Below are positions 1 to 5,765 of a stretch of DNA of 11,019 nucleotides, one piece after another. Within the stretch, counting starts at the first letter, position 1. Each line of letters starts with the position of its first letter. The position numbers and the translations under genes are program-made. The DNA comes from Streptomyces lilacinus. Lineage in GTDB: Bacteria; Actinomycetota; Actinomycetes; Streptomycetales; Streptomycetaceae. Location: the NCBI GenBank assembly GCA_000715685.1, contig KL569376.1:7790-18808 (forward strand), in the 5' to 3' direction. Under the pieces are notes generated by a model. That model had not been told where the DNA came from and made no database searches. It saw only the letters and a list, made by a program, of their open reading frames with translations.

Positions 1-1143
1 ACTCGCGAGGCCGGAGACGATGTCGAAGCCGAGACGGCCGGACGCCTCCGCCGGGTCCTTGCCCCAGCCGTCGCCGAGGAGGGCGGTCGGCACCTGCTCG
101 GGGTGGTTGGCCAGCGTGACGAGCCCGGCGGCGAGGTTGTTGAGGTGGTCGAGGTACGCGGCGGGGTGGGTGATGTTGTAGGGATCGAGGGGCAGGACGG
201 TGCGGACGCCCTTGACGAGGCCCATGGCGCCCTTGGTGACGCCGCCCAGGAAATGGGTCCCTTCGACTTCGCTGATGGTGCCGACATCGGAGAGATTCAT
301 TCGGGCGCGGTCGCTGAACGCGGGCTTCTTCGGGGCGTTCGTCAGCGCCCCCTTGATCGCGGCGGCCGCAGCGTCAGCGGCGGCATTGCGCTGCTTGCGG
401 GCGGCGGCCAGGAGCTCCTTGGCCTCCTGCATCTTGGCCCCGCCGACGTTGGGGCACTGGGCGGGCGGCTGCACGGGGCGGGCGCCCGGGTCGTGGCCCT
501 GCGCCACTTTGGCGTTGTAGGCGTCCGCGGCCGCGTTGTACGCCTTGACCTGGGCAACGTAGGCGTCGTAGGCCTTCTGCTGCGCTTCCTTGCCGGCCTT
601 GTACAGGGCGATGGCCTCCTTGGCCTTGCCCTGCGCCCAGGTCACCGTCTCCGCGTACGCCTCCAGCGCCTTCGCGGCACCGGCGCACGCGTCCGCGGCG
701 TGCGCCCACTGGCGGGGGTGCATCGCGAACTTCTCGCGGAAGGCGTCCGCGCCCTCGCCCTTCCAGTGGCCGGCGTCCAGCCCCGTCATGCCCTTGCCGA
801 CGCCGTCGAAGGCGGTGGAGAAGTCCTTCAGGTGGGAGGCGGAGGACCGGATTTTGGCCGGGTGGCCGTGGATGAGCTCGTCGGCCTCCTCGGTCTGGCC
901 CAGCTGTTTCTCGTTGACATGGGCGCCCATGTCGGCGGCGAATTCGTCGCCGAAGTCGTCAACGGCGTCGGCCGCACCGTGAAGGCCTGCGCTGTCCAGC
1001 GTCTCGCCGACCTTGTGGGCGGTCCAGTTGACGCCTTCGCCGACCTTCTTCTTGCCTTTGTCCCAGAGGCGTTCGGCGCTTTCACCGACCTTGTCGATGC
1101 CGCTCTTGAGGCTGTGGTTGAGGCCGTCGAAAACGTTGCTCAT
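1..1143 (-). CDS. T7SS-signal-domain protein, N-terminal part of a probable polymorphic (Rhs-type) toxin; runs off left edge
   Basis: The 381 residues visible are open to the left edge without a stop. The N-terminus has short amphipathic helices, then a WXG segment (W127-K-G129, followed by GADAFREKF), then a long Ala/Tyr/Lys-rich coiled-coil-like stretch at about 150-260, then a conserved-looking segment ending in DPAEASGRLGFD. From memory of the family, this layout is the T7SS secretion-signal region found in Streptomyces proteins that continue into DUF6531/Rhs repeats and a C-terminal toxin. The likely role is therefore an exported toxin, but the toxic domain is outside the window and its activity cannot be told. 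The ATG at 1143 overlaps the stop of the upstream gene (ATGA), with AGGTG seven bases upstream of it, so translation is probably coupled. The gene is third in a minus-strand operon after a YxxxD/WXG-like partner and an SseB-like protein. Confidence 0.85.
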   Translation of the reverse strand, partial: MSNVFDGLNHSLKSGIDKVGESAERLWDKGKKKVGEGVNWTAHKVGETLDSAGLHGAADAVDDFGDEFAADMGAHVNEKQLGQTEEADELIHGHPAKIRSSASHLKDFSTAFDGVGKGMTGLDAGHWKGEGADAFREKFAMHPRQWAHAADACAGAAKALEAYAETVTWAQGKAKEAIALYKAGKEAQQKAYDAYVAQVKAYNAAADAYNAKVAQGHDPGARPVQPPAQCPNVGGAKMQEAKELLAAARKQRNAAADAAAAAIKGALTNAPKKPAFSDRARMNLSDVGTISEVEGTHFLGGVTKGAMGLVKGVRTVLPLDPYNITHPAAYLDHLNNLAAGLVTLANHPEQVPTALLGDGWGKDPAEASGRLGFDIVSGLAS

Positions 1144-1712
1144 TCGTGGGCACCTGCGCCTCGTTGCTGCTGCGCGTCCCTCAACCTACGCGCGGCTGTG
1201 CTCGCGGGAGCGTGGGTTTCGGCCCAGTCCTTGGCCACGGCCTTGTCGGTCTCCGCGATGTGGTCGAAGGACTTCTCGAAGGACTTGCCGCTGTAGTCGA
1301 CGTTGGCGAAGTTGCCGTGGTCCGCGATCTCCTTCATGGACATCTTCTCGACCTGCTCGTCCGTCAGCGTCGGATCGGAACCGAATCCGGCGACGACGAC
1401 CTTGAAGGTCCCTTCGAGGTACTTGTCCTGCTCGTAGTACATGCCGGCGGAAAGGTGGACGCGGTGCGCGAACTCGTTGCCGTCCTGGATCAGCGTGCGG
1501 ACGCCCCACTCCCAGCGCTCACAGAAACTCTTGAACGCGCTCGTCAGACCGTCGTGCCCGGTGTCCATGCCGGTGAGCTCGATCGCGGCGAAACCGCGCC
1601 CGGCATTCGACTCGCCCAGCCCGCCGAGCTCCTTGAGCTCGCCGATGGCGGCGTTCAGACCTTTCGTGATCTGTCCGAGCGACTCTGAACTCGCTTCCAG
1701 ACTGCCGCTCAC
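1140..1712 (-). CDS. WXG100-like small protein with YxxxD motif, probable T7SS partner of the downstream toxin
   Basis: This 190-residue protein has two predicted helices at about 5-30 and 52-100, joined by a loop. A tryptophan-glycine turn (W67-E-W69-G70) resembles but does not exactly match W-x-G. Y92-YEQ-D96 fits the YxxxD/E export motif that follows the helical hairpin in ESX substrates. About 90 further residues extend beyond the hairpin, longer than a classical 100-residue WXG protein, and I do not recognise that part. The GTG start at 1712 overlaps the SseB-like gene's stop (GTGA) and has a strong GAGGAGGGG ribosome site. Its own stop overlaps the toxin ATG. Gene order suggests that it escorts or targets the downstream polymorphic toxin to the secretion machine. 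That role is inferred from context. Membership of the WXG fold is likely but should be confirmed by structure prediction. Confidence 0.8.
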   Translation of the reverse strand: MSGSLEASSESLGQITKGLNAAIGELKELGGLGESNAGRGFAAIELTGMDTGHDGLTSAFKSFCERWEWGVRTLIQDGNEFAHRVHLSAGMYYEQDKYLEGTFKVVVAGFGSDPTLTDEQVEKMSMKEIADHGNFANVDYSGKSFEKSFDHIAETDKAVAKDWAETHAPASTAARRLRDAQQQRGAGAHE

Positions 1713-2131
1713 GGCGCCCCCTCCTCGTTGTGACCGGCGTTCACCGCGGCGGCGTCCGGCACGACGCCCACCACAGGTGGCAGGAAGAACGGAGTGTCGC
1801 TGCCCACGTCGAGAGCGACACCGGCGGTCTCACCGACGCCGGGCACGACGACGTCGAGCAGGCGGGCGCCGAGGACGGTGACGTAGGACCAGTCCATGTC
1901 GCCGGCGCCTCGCGCCAGCGCGAAGCGGGCGAGGGCGGCTTCGTCGGTGAACGCGTGGATCCACGACACGTCGTCGTGGATGGTCGTCCACAGCCCACCG
2001 CGCTCGTCGAGCGGCACGAGCACGGCCGTACGACGGAACTCCCCCACGACTGAAGCGGGATGCCCCCGCCCCTCGTGGATGGCCGCCACCTCTTCCGCGA
2101 GCGCGTTCACCCTCCGCGACCCCCGCCCCAC
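1709..2131 (-). CDS. SseB-like domain protein, first gene of the toxin operon
   Basis: This is a 140-residue protein from the chosen GTG at 2131. The order of a helical leader, EFRRTAVLVPLDERGGLWT, then WIHAFTDEAALARFA matches the SseB N-terminal domain family that is common in Streptomyces T7SS/toxin loci. The family name comes from a Salmonella type III protein, but in actinomycetes its role is unknown. It has no signal peptide or membrane segment, so it is probably cytoplasmic, perhaps a chaperone or adaptor. The frame stays open to a GTG at 2191, but that codon lies upstream of the promoter -10 at 2160-2165 and cannot be on the transcript. GTG 2131 has GAAGG about six bases upstream. GTG 2110 is the other reasonable start, giving 133 residues, and it begins directly at the conserved NALAEEVAAIHEGRG. 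The stop overlaps the next gene. Confidence 0.78.
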   Translation of the reverse strand: MGRGSRRVNALAEEVAAIHEGRGHPASVVGEFRRTAVLVPLDERGGLWTTIHDDVSWIHAFTDEAALARFALARGAGDMDWSYVTVLGARLLDVVVPGVGETAGVALDVGSDTPFFLPPVVGVVPDAAAVNAGHNEEGAP

Positions 2132-2159
2132 CTCGGACCTTCGTTCGATCTGCGGAACA

Positions 2160-2181
2160 AGGTTACTGACGGCCACTGACA
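2160..2181 (-). promoter_or_regulatory. RecA-NDp/PafBC-type promoter of the SseB-WXG-toxin operon
   Basis: Read on the minus strand, TGTCAGTG (2181-2174), eight bases, then TAACCT (2165-2160) is an exact fit to the published mycobacterial RecA-independent DNA-damage promoter TGTCRGTG-N8-TANNNT, which is the target of the PafBC activator. Transcription would start near 2153, about 20 bases before the GTG at 2131. The -35 element and part of the spacer form two GTCAGT copies with a 10-base period. The same arrangement occurs at 9073-9094. The match is seen in the sequence; DNA-damage control is inferred from the family motif. Confidence 0.65.
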
Positions 2182-2201
2182 GCGACCGCACAGGCCAACA
2201 A

Positions 2202-2218
2202 TCGGGCGTTTTCGGGCG
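2202..2218. repeat. Short tandem direct repeat TCGGGCG, 10-base period
   Basis: TCGGGCG occurs at 2202-2208 and again at 2212-2218, one helical turn apart, in the divergent intergenic region between the left operon and the plus-strand operon. It could be a binding site for a dimeric activator upstream of the plus-strand promoter. In a GC-rich genome so short a repeat may also be chance. The rest of the 2182-2299 spacer holds only the candidate plus-strand promoter. Confidence 0.3.
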
Positions 2219-2244
2219 CGTTGACGGGGGCTAATTTCTGGATC

Positions 2245-2271
2245 TTGCCATCGCGCATGGGCCTGTAAGGT
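2245..2271 (+). promoter_or_regulatory. Candidate promoter of the plus-strand five-gene run
   Basis: TAAGGT at 2266-2271, preceded by TG, fits the TANNNT -10 form. TTGCCA at 2245-2250 could be the -35, but the 15-base spacing is short. TTGACG at 2221-2226 looks like a better -35 box but has no -10 at a suitable distance. A start near 2278 would leave a leader of about 20 bases containing the ribosome site at 2286-2293. The assignment is weak. Unlike the two minus-strand operons, this region does not show the TGTCAGT-N8-TANNNT element. Confidence 0.35.
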
Positions 2272-2299
2272 GCATGCCAGATCTCAGAGGGGGGTTTGC

Positions 2300-2770
2300 A
2301 TGAGTGACGGGAACTCCGCAGAACAGCGGCTTCAGGTGGCCCAAGCGAATGCCGGCGGGGTGGGCGGTGGCCAGGGGACACTGGCGAGCTCGGCGAGCGA
2401 CAAGCAGCGGGCGGCGACGTTCATGGAACAGCATCTGCTGCCGGACACTCAGGCCGCCGGTCGGATAGGGGAAAACGGCGGGACGGTGCACCCGCCCATG
2501 GCCGGACCGGGGGCGCGGTCGAGTCTGCTGAAGCCGGACACCGGCTTGAACGGATTGTCCGCTTGGGCTGCCGAGAAAGGGCTGTCGGAGGCGATGAGCG
2601 TCTGGCAGACGCAGACGGGCTGGCTGATGAGCCGGCTGAACCAGGAGCTGAACGCGCTGCGCAGCACGAAGACCCTCCTCCAGGGCCAGGACACCGCCAT
2701 TGCCGCGCAATTCGGCTCGGCGAACATCGCGCCACAGGAGCCGTTTCGCAGCCGAATAAACGAATGGTGA
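2300..2770 (+). CDS. Small helical WXG-like protein, first gene of the plus-strand run (unrecognised family)
   Basis: This 156-residue protein starts at ATG 2300, which is preceded by a strong purine-rich ribosome site (AGAGGGGGG, about six bases upstream). In-frame codons further upstream have no such site. Residues 1-75 are polar and Gly-rich. Residues 82-138 look like a helical hairpin with tryptophans W89, W102 and W108 and a leucine-rich second helix. There is no tyrosine, hence no YxxxD/E, no signal peptide and no membrane segment. I do not recognise a named family. It lies 13 bases before a WXG-domain protein, in the position where ESX-type partners usually sit, so it may be the cognate binding partner of that protein. 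A final tryptophan (INEW) ends the chain. The coding call is firm, the role is inference. Confidence 0.75.
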   Translation: MSDGNSAEQRLQVAQANAGGVGGGQGTLASSASDKQRAATFMEQHLLPDTQAAGRIGENGGTVHPPMAGPGARSSLLKPDTGLNGLSAWAAEKGLSEAMSVWQTQTGWLMSRLNQELNALRSTKTLLQGQDTAIAAQFGSANIAPQEPFRSRINEW

Positions 2771-2783
2771 CCGGGGGTCGATC

Positions 2784-4103
2784 GTGGCACTGAGCTACCA
2801 GGACGTAATGACCGCCGACCTGTCGCCACTGCTGAACGCGTCCGAGCTGTGGCAGACGATGGGCAAGCGCTTCGGCGAGCTGAAAGAGGATTACGAAAAG
2901 AACGTCCAGCACGCCCTGGCGAACGGCAAATGGCAGGGCCAGGCCTTCAACGCGCATCAGCGCAGATCCGCGGCCACCGCATCCCAATATGCGGCGGCCA
3001 AGACGGAGGCACTGGCCGTCGCCAGCCTCCTGAAGCAGGCACACACCGAGCTCACCCGGCTGCAGAAAGCAGCGAAGGACCTGGTCGCCGACGCCGAGGC
3101 GAAGGACTACAAGGTCGACGGCTCGGGCAAGGCCACGTACGTCGGCTTCAGCAAGCTCTCCGCACAGGAGCAGAACGCCCTCCAGCACGACCCGGACTAC
3201 CCCAAGCTCGCGGCCCAGGCCCAGCAGGCGGCCCAGGAGTGGACCGCCGCGATCGCCAAGGCGGTACGAGCCGTGGACGAGGCCGACCAAGGGGTTCAGC
3301 GGGCGTTGAGCAGTGCGGTGGCCTTCAGCGGCGGCTTCAATGCACATGCCGAGGGCGACTTGGCGAGGGCTTCGGCGCCGGAGGTGTCCACCACGAAAAC
3401 GGACGGGTGGAAAGTCAAAGCCACCGGGCCCGGCATCGGCTTCGACGCAACCGGCAGCCCCTCGTACGGCAAGCAGGGCAGGATCAAGGCATATGGCGAC
3501 GCGGGCCATGTGACCGCGGAGAGGTCGCTGACCGACGGTCCGGCGGATGTCTCGGTGATTGCCGACGCCTACGCCGGAGTCAGGTCCACAGCGAACTACG
3601 GCTTCAGCAACAAGGGCGGCGGCGCCGCCTTCGAGGTGTCCGCGGGAGGGCGGGCCATGGTCGAAGAACGCGAGGACAACGGGCACATCCCTTACTACAC
3701 ACGGGTTGAGGGATTCGCCGGTGGCGAGGCCGGACTCACCGCCAAAGCAACCAAGGAGGAGGTCACCGCCGGCGCGAAGTGGTTCGCCGGAGCGAAGGCC
3801 GGCGGCGCCGTGGGCGTGGAGGTCGGCGGAATCGGCATCGGCGCGACGGCCGAGGGCTGGGCCGGCCCCGGTGCGGAGGCATGGTGGGGTCTCAAGAGGA
3901 ACGAAACGACCGGAGTGTGGAAGCTCGACGCCGACGCAGGCGCTTCCCCCGTCTTCGGCGGCGCCGTGGGAGTCGAGATCACCTTCGATCCGAAAAAGGT
4001 CAAGAAAGCCGCCAACGATGTGGCCGACGCGGTGGGCGATGCGGTTGACGCGGTCGGCGACGCTGCCGGCGCCGCGAAAAAAACCGTCAGTAGCTGGTTC
4101 TGA
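2784..4103 (+). CDS. WXG-domain protein with glycine/alanine-rich strand-like body and amphipathic C-terminus; candidate T7SS effector
   Basis: This is a 439-residue protein. Residues 1-105 form a WXG-like helical hairpin with W50-Q-G52 at the turn, and 140-185 continue as helix. Residues 205-402 change character. Alternating small and hydrophobic residues appear in repeated strand-length blocks rich in Gly and Ala (VGVEVGGIGIGATAEGWAG is one), broken by polar turns such as EREDNGHI and KRNETTG. That pattern suggests a beta-meander or barrel. Residues 403-436 form an amphipathic helix with a KK-x-A-D-x-V periodicity, and the last residue is Phe. There is no signal peptide, as expected for a WXG substrate. 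The GTG start at 2784 has GGGGG six bases upstream. The architecture would fit a secreted pore-forming or surface protein, but no known toxin motif is visible, so the function remains open. Confidence 0.82.
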   Translation: MALSYQDVMTADLSPLLNASELWQTMGKRFGELKEDYEKNVQHALANGKWQGQAFNAHQRRSAATASQYAAAKTEALAVASLLKQAHTELTRLQKAAKDLVADAEAKDYKVDGSGKATYVGFSKLSAQEQNALQHDPDYPKLAAQAQQAAQEWTAAIAKAVRAVDEADQGVQRALSSAVAFSGGFNAHAEGDLARASAPEVSTTKTDGWKVKATGPGIGFDATGSPSYGKQGRIKAYGDAGHVTAERSLTDGPADVSVIADAYAGVRSTANYGFSNKGGGAAFEVSAGGRAMVEEREDNGHIPYYTRVEGFAGGEAGLTAKATKEEVTAGAKWFAGAKAGGAVGVEVGGIGIGATAEGWAGPGAEAWWGLKRNETTGVWKLDADAGASPVFGGAVGVEITFDPKKVKKAANDVADAVGDAVDAVGDAAGAAKKTVSSWF

Positions 4104-4132
4104 TGCACTTCTCCACGGAAGGAGGGCCCAAG

Positions 4133-4630
4133 GTGGCTGCAAGCCTGCCGGTGCCGATCGAATTCCGCCTGCCCGAGGGATGGCTCCCCGCCCGTCCTGC
4201 GGGGGGCGACGCCCCCGCAGTCGCGTTCGCCGCGGTGCATCCACAGCCGGACGCCGGGTTCACCGCAAACATCACCGTCGACGGCGAATACCGGTCGGAC
4301 ACGGCGACACTGGCCGAGCTGGCTGACGAGTCGGTGGAGCGCCTGCGCGAGGTTGCCGAGTCTGTGGCGGTGACCTACCGCCGCGAGGTCGGCTCCGCTG
4401 ACGCACCCGCCCTGGCCCAGCGAGTGACCTTCTCGGCCGTCGCCGGCGACAAGCGCCACGACCTCGTCCAGTCCCAGGTGTACCTGTCCATGCCGGACAT
4501 CGAAGAGCCGCACAAACGGGCGGTGGTCCGGCTGGCTCTGACCGCCACCGCGGCCCAGCACGACACCGTTCTCGGAGACTTCCAGGACTTCGTGCGCACG
4601 GTGCGCCCGCGAACCGAGGTGGGCGACTAG
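4133..4630 (+). CDS. DcrB/LpqN-like (DUF1795-type) protein, possible effector chaperone
   Basis: This 165-residue protein shows the order typical of the DcrB/LpqN/Mog1-like fold: an N-terminal strand IEFRLPEGW, then GFTANITVDGEY, a helix with LADESVERLRE, strands VTFSAV and LVQSQVYLSM, RAVVRLALTAT, and a closing helix FQDFVRTVRP. It lacks a signal peptide and lipobox, so it is likely cytoplasmic. In Gram-negative type VI systems, DUF1795 (EagR) proteins chaperone Rhs and membrane-inserting effectors. Its position directly after the WXG effector candidate makes a similar role, or an immunity role, plausible but unproven. GTG 4133 was chosen because GGAAGGAGG lies eight bases upstream. An ATG at 4103 overlapping the previous stop is in frame but has no ribosome site. 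Two bases separate its stop from the next gene. Confidence 0.8.
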   Translation: MAASLPVPIEFRLPEGWLPARPAGGDAPAVAFAAVHPQPDAGFTANITVDGEYRSDTATLAELADESVERLREVAESVAVTYRREVGSADAPALAQRVTFSAVAGDKRHDLVQSQVYLSMPDIEEPHKRAVVRLALTATAAQHDTVLGDFQDFVRTVRPRTEVGD

Positions 4631-4632
4631 CA

Positions 4633-5169
4633 ATGGGCCGCCTGCGAGACAAGATAAACCGCTTGCGGAGCGATCTGAGCCGTACCAAATACCCCGACCC
4701 CGGTGTGACCCCGCTCTCCCCGGCAGAGGTCCGCGACGCGCTGTTCGCGATCAACGGCTCGGACGCGTCATGCAGCGTGCGCAGTTCCTCCCGAACATCC
4801 GATACAGCCACCTTGCTGGCGGAGTGGCGGGGCTGGGAGCCCGCCTGGGGCTCTTCCCGCTCCCGTAAGCAACTCGAGCGAAAATTCCACGTCTGGATGC
4901 GCCTGAACCCTGTGAACTGTGAGGTGCAGAGCTTCGACGAGCAGTGGAAGGTGACGTGGGCCGGGGACCCGCCAAAATTTGCCGTGTCACGCGAGTACGG
5001 CCGTGGGCAAATCTTCGAGGTTCGCTGGCAGAGCGAGTTCCAGCAGGGGCCCGACGGCCGCCGGCGCAAGGTCGAGACGTTCCGCTTCGACACGCGTCTT
5101 ATGAAGAAACCCCTGCAGGAGGCGGTCCTGGGCGCCGGATGGACCTGGCGGGGAGTGGAGGGACTCTGA
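4633..5169 (+). CDS. Uncharacterised Streptomyces protein, first of two tandem paralogues
   Basis: This is a 178-residue soluble protein with no signal or membrane segment. It shares with the following gene the start MGRLRDK, then a YPD-PLS-AEVRDAL block, a MRL-P-EV strand pair, SVS/AVSREYGRG, a GPDGRR-KV turn, a DTR helix and the closing motif GWTWRGV. From memory this is an abundant Streptomyces family without known function. The mix of alternating strands and a final helix gives no catalytic signature. The ATG is two bases after the DcrB-like gene's TAG, and GAGGTGGG just upstream can serve as its ribosome site, so translation is probably coupled. Compared with the second copy it has about ten extra residues after MGRLRDK. 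Immunity or accessory function for the upstream WXG protein is a guess from location. Confidence 0.8.
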   Translation: MGRLRDKINRLRSDLSRTKYPDPGVTPLSPAEVRDALFAINGSDASCSVRSSSRTSDTATLLAEWRGWEPAWGSSRSRKQLERKFHVWMRLNPVNCEVQSFDEQWKVTWAGDPPKFAVSREYGRGQIFEVRWQSEFQQGPDGRRRKVETFRFDTRLMKKPLQEAVLGAGWTWRGVEGL

Positions 5170-5213
5170 TGATGACCGTCACAGTGCGCCCGGGCGCCGG
5201 GACGGTGGTCTAG
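5169..5213 (+). pseudogene. Probable remnant of a duplicated DcrB-like gene 3' end
   Basis: Between the paralogues is a 14-codon frame (ATG 5169, TAG 5211-5213) ending in TVRP plus six residues. The DcrB-like gene upstream of the first paralogue ends in TVRP plus six residues, TAG, two bases, then ATGGGCCGCCT. Here the same order recurs exactly: TVRP, six codons, TAG, two bases, ATGGGCCGCCT. By hand count about 40 of 53 bases agree. The likely reading is that the DcrB-like gene and its neighbour were duplicated together and the second DcrB-like copy was deleted down to its tail. Chance similarity in a short stretch cannot be excluded. Confidence 0.45.
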
Positions 5214-5215
5214 CG

Positions 5216-5698
5216 ATGGGCCGCCTTCGGGACAAATGGTTCGGCACCCAGTACCCGGACAGTGATGTCGCGCCCCTTTCCGCCGCGGAGGTCCGGGACG
5301 CGCTGCTCGCAGTCAACAGCCCGCACGTGCCGTACCGCGTACGCAACGCAGCCACTGCGGAGCGGGCCGACCTGGCGGCGGATTGGTGGGTCAACAGCTC
5401 CGCCTTTGGTGAGCGGAAGAGCCAGAAGCTCAAGATCCGGATGCGCCTGGATCCGTCGCTGCACGAGGTGCGGATTCTTCAGGAACGATGGGTTACCACC
5501 AAGAGCAGCCTGTCCGTGTCGAAAGGGTACTGCCGCGGCCCGGGGTTCACGGCGCAGTGGACGTTCGAGCGGGGACCCGACGGCCGCCGGCACAAGGTCA
5601 AGACGTTGGACACGCGGGACATGAGAAACGCCCTGCGGAAAGTGGTCCTGAGCTCGGGATGGACCTGGCGTGGAGTGTCCAGAGCTTCCAAGCTGTGA
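5216..5698 (+). CDS. Uncharacterised Streptomyces protein, second tandem paralogue
   Basis: This is a 160-residue paralogue of the preceding gene, sharing MGRLRDK, YPDS, PLSAAEVRDALLA, KIRMRLDP, ERGPDGRRHKVKT, DTRDM and SGWTWRGV. It lacks the ten-residue insertion near the N-terminus and a few residues around position 110, and it has a different C-terminal tail (SRASKL). No transmembrane segment, signal peptide or enzyme motif is visible. The ATG at 5216 lies two bases after the TAG of the short remnant frame, with GGTGG seven bases upstream. It is the last gene of the plus-strand run, followed by a strong hairpin. Sequence drift between the copies is substantial, so they probably do different jobs or recognise different partners. 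Confidence 0.8.
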   Translation: MGRLRDKWFGTQYPDSDVAPLSAAEVRDALLAVNSPHVPYRVRNAATAERADLAADWWVNSSAFGERKSQKLKIRMRLDPSLHEVRILQERWVTTKSSLSVSKGYCRGPGFTAQWTFERGPDGRRHKVKTLDTRDMRNALRKVVLSSGWTWRGVSRASKL

Positions 5699-5711
5699 CC
5701 GGCCTGTGAGC

Positions 5712-5746
5712 CCGGCCCGTGAGTGGCCCAGTCCCTCACGGGCCGG
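5712..5746. terminator. Bidirectional hairpin terminator between convergent operons
   Basis: CCGGCCCGTGAG (5712-5723) and CTCACGGGCCGG (5735-5746) form a perfect 12-base-pair stem with an 11-base loop. It lies 14 bases after the stop of the plus-strand run and 20 bases from the stop of the convergent mycosin gene. There is no T tract, as is common in Streptomyces. The position suits termination in both directions. Confidence 0.75.
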
Positions 5747-5765
5747 CGGGACGGATGAACACGGC

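Noticed and set aside
103-1296. Plus-strand frame of 397 codons opposite the T7SS-signal protein
   Set aside because: It runs antisense to two well-supported minus-strand genes with clear family motifs and ribosome sites. Its composition (Val/Gly/Arg/Leu-rich, no domain) is that of a GC-rich shadow frame.
2155-2170. MtrA-type site suggested by GTAACC on the minus strand
   Set aside because: Only one half-site is visible, and it is accounted for by the TANNNT -10 element.
2132-2191. GTG at 2191 as start of the SseB-like gene
   Set aside because: It lies upstream of the -10 element at 2160-2165 and would not be transcribed from that promoter. The added residues do not resemble the family.
4103-4132. 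ATG at 4103 as start of the DcrB-like gene
   Set aside because: It overlaps the previous stop but has no ribosome site, whereas GTG 4133 has GGAAGGAGG at good spacing and starts at the conserved N-terminal strand. Coupled use of 4103 is not fully excluded.
2421-4244. Minus-strand frame of 607 codons opposite the WXG effector candidate
   Set aside because: It covers three overlapping plus-strand genes and has low-complexity Gly/Arg/Leu content without a domain. The plus strand has proper starts, ribosome sites and operon spacing.
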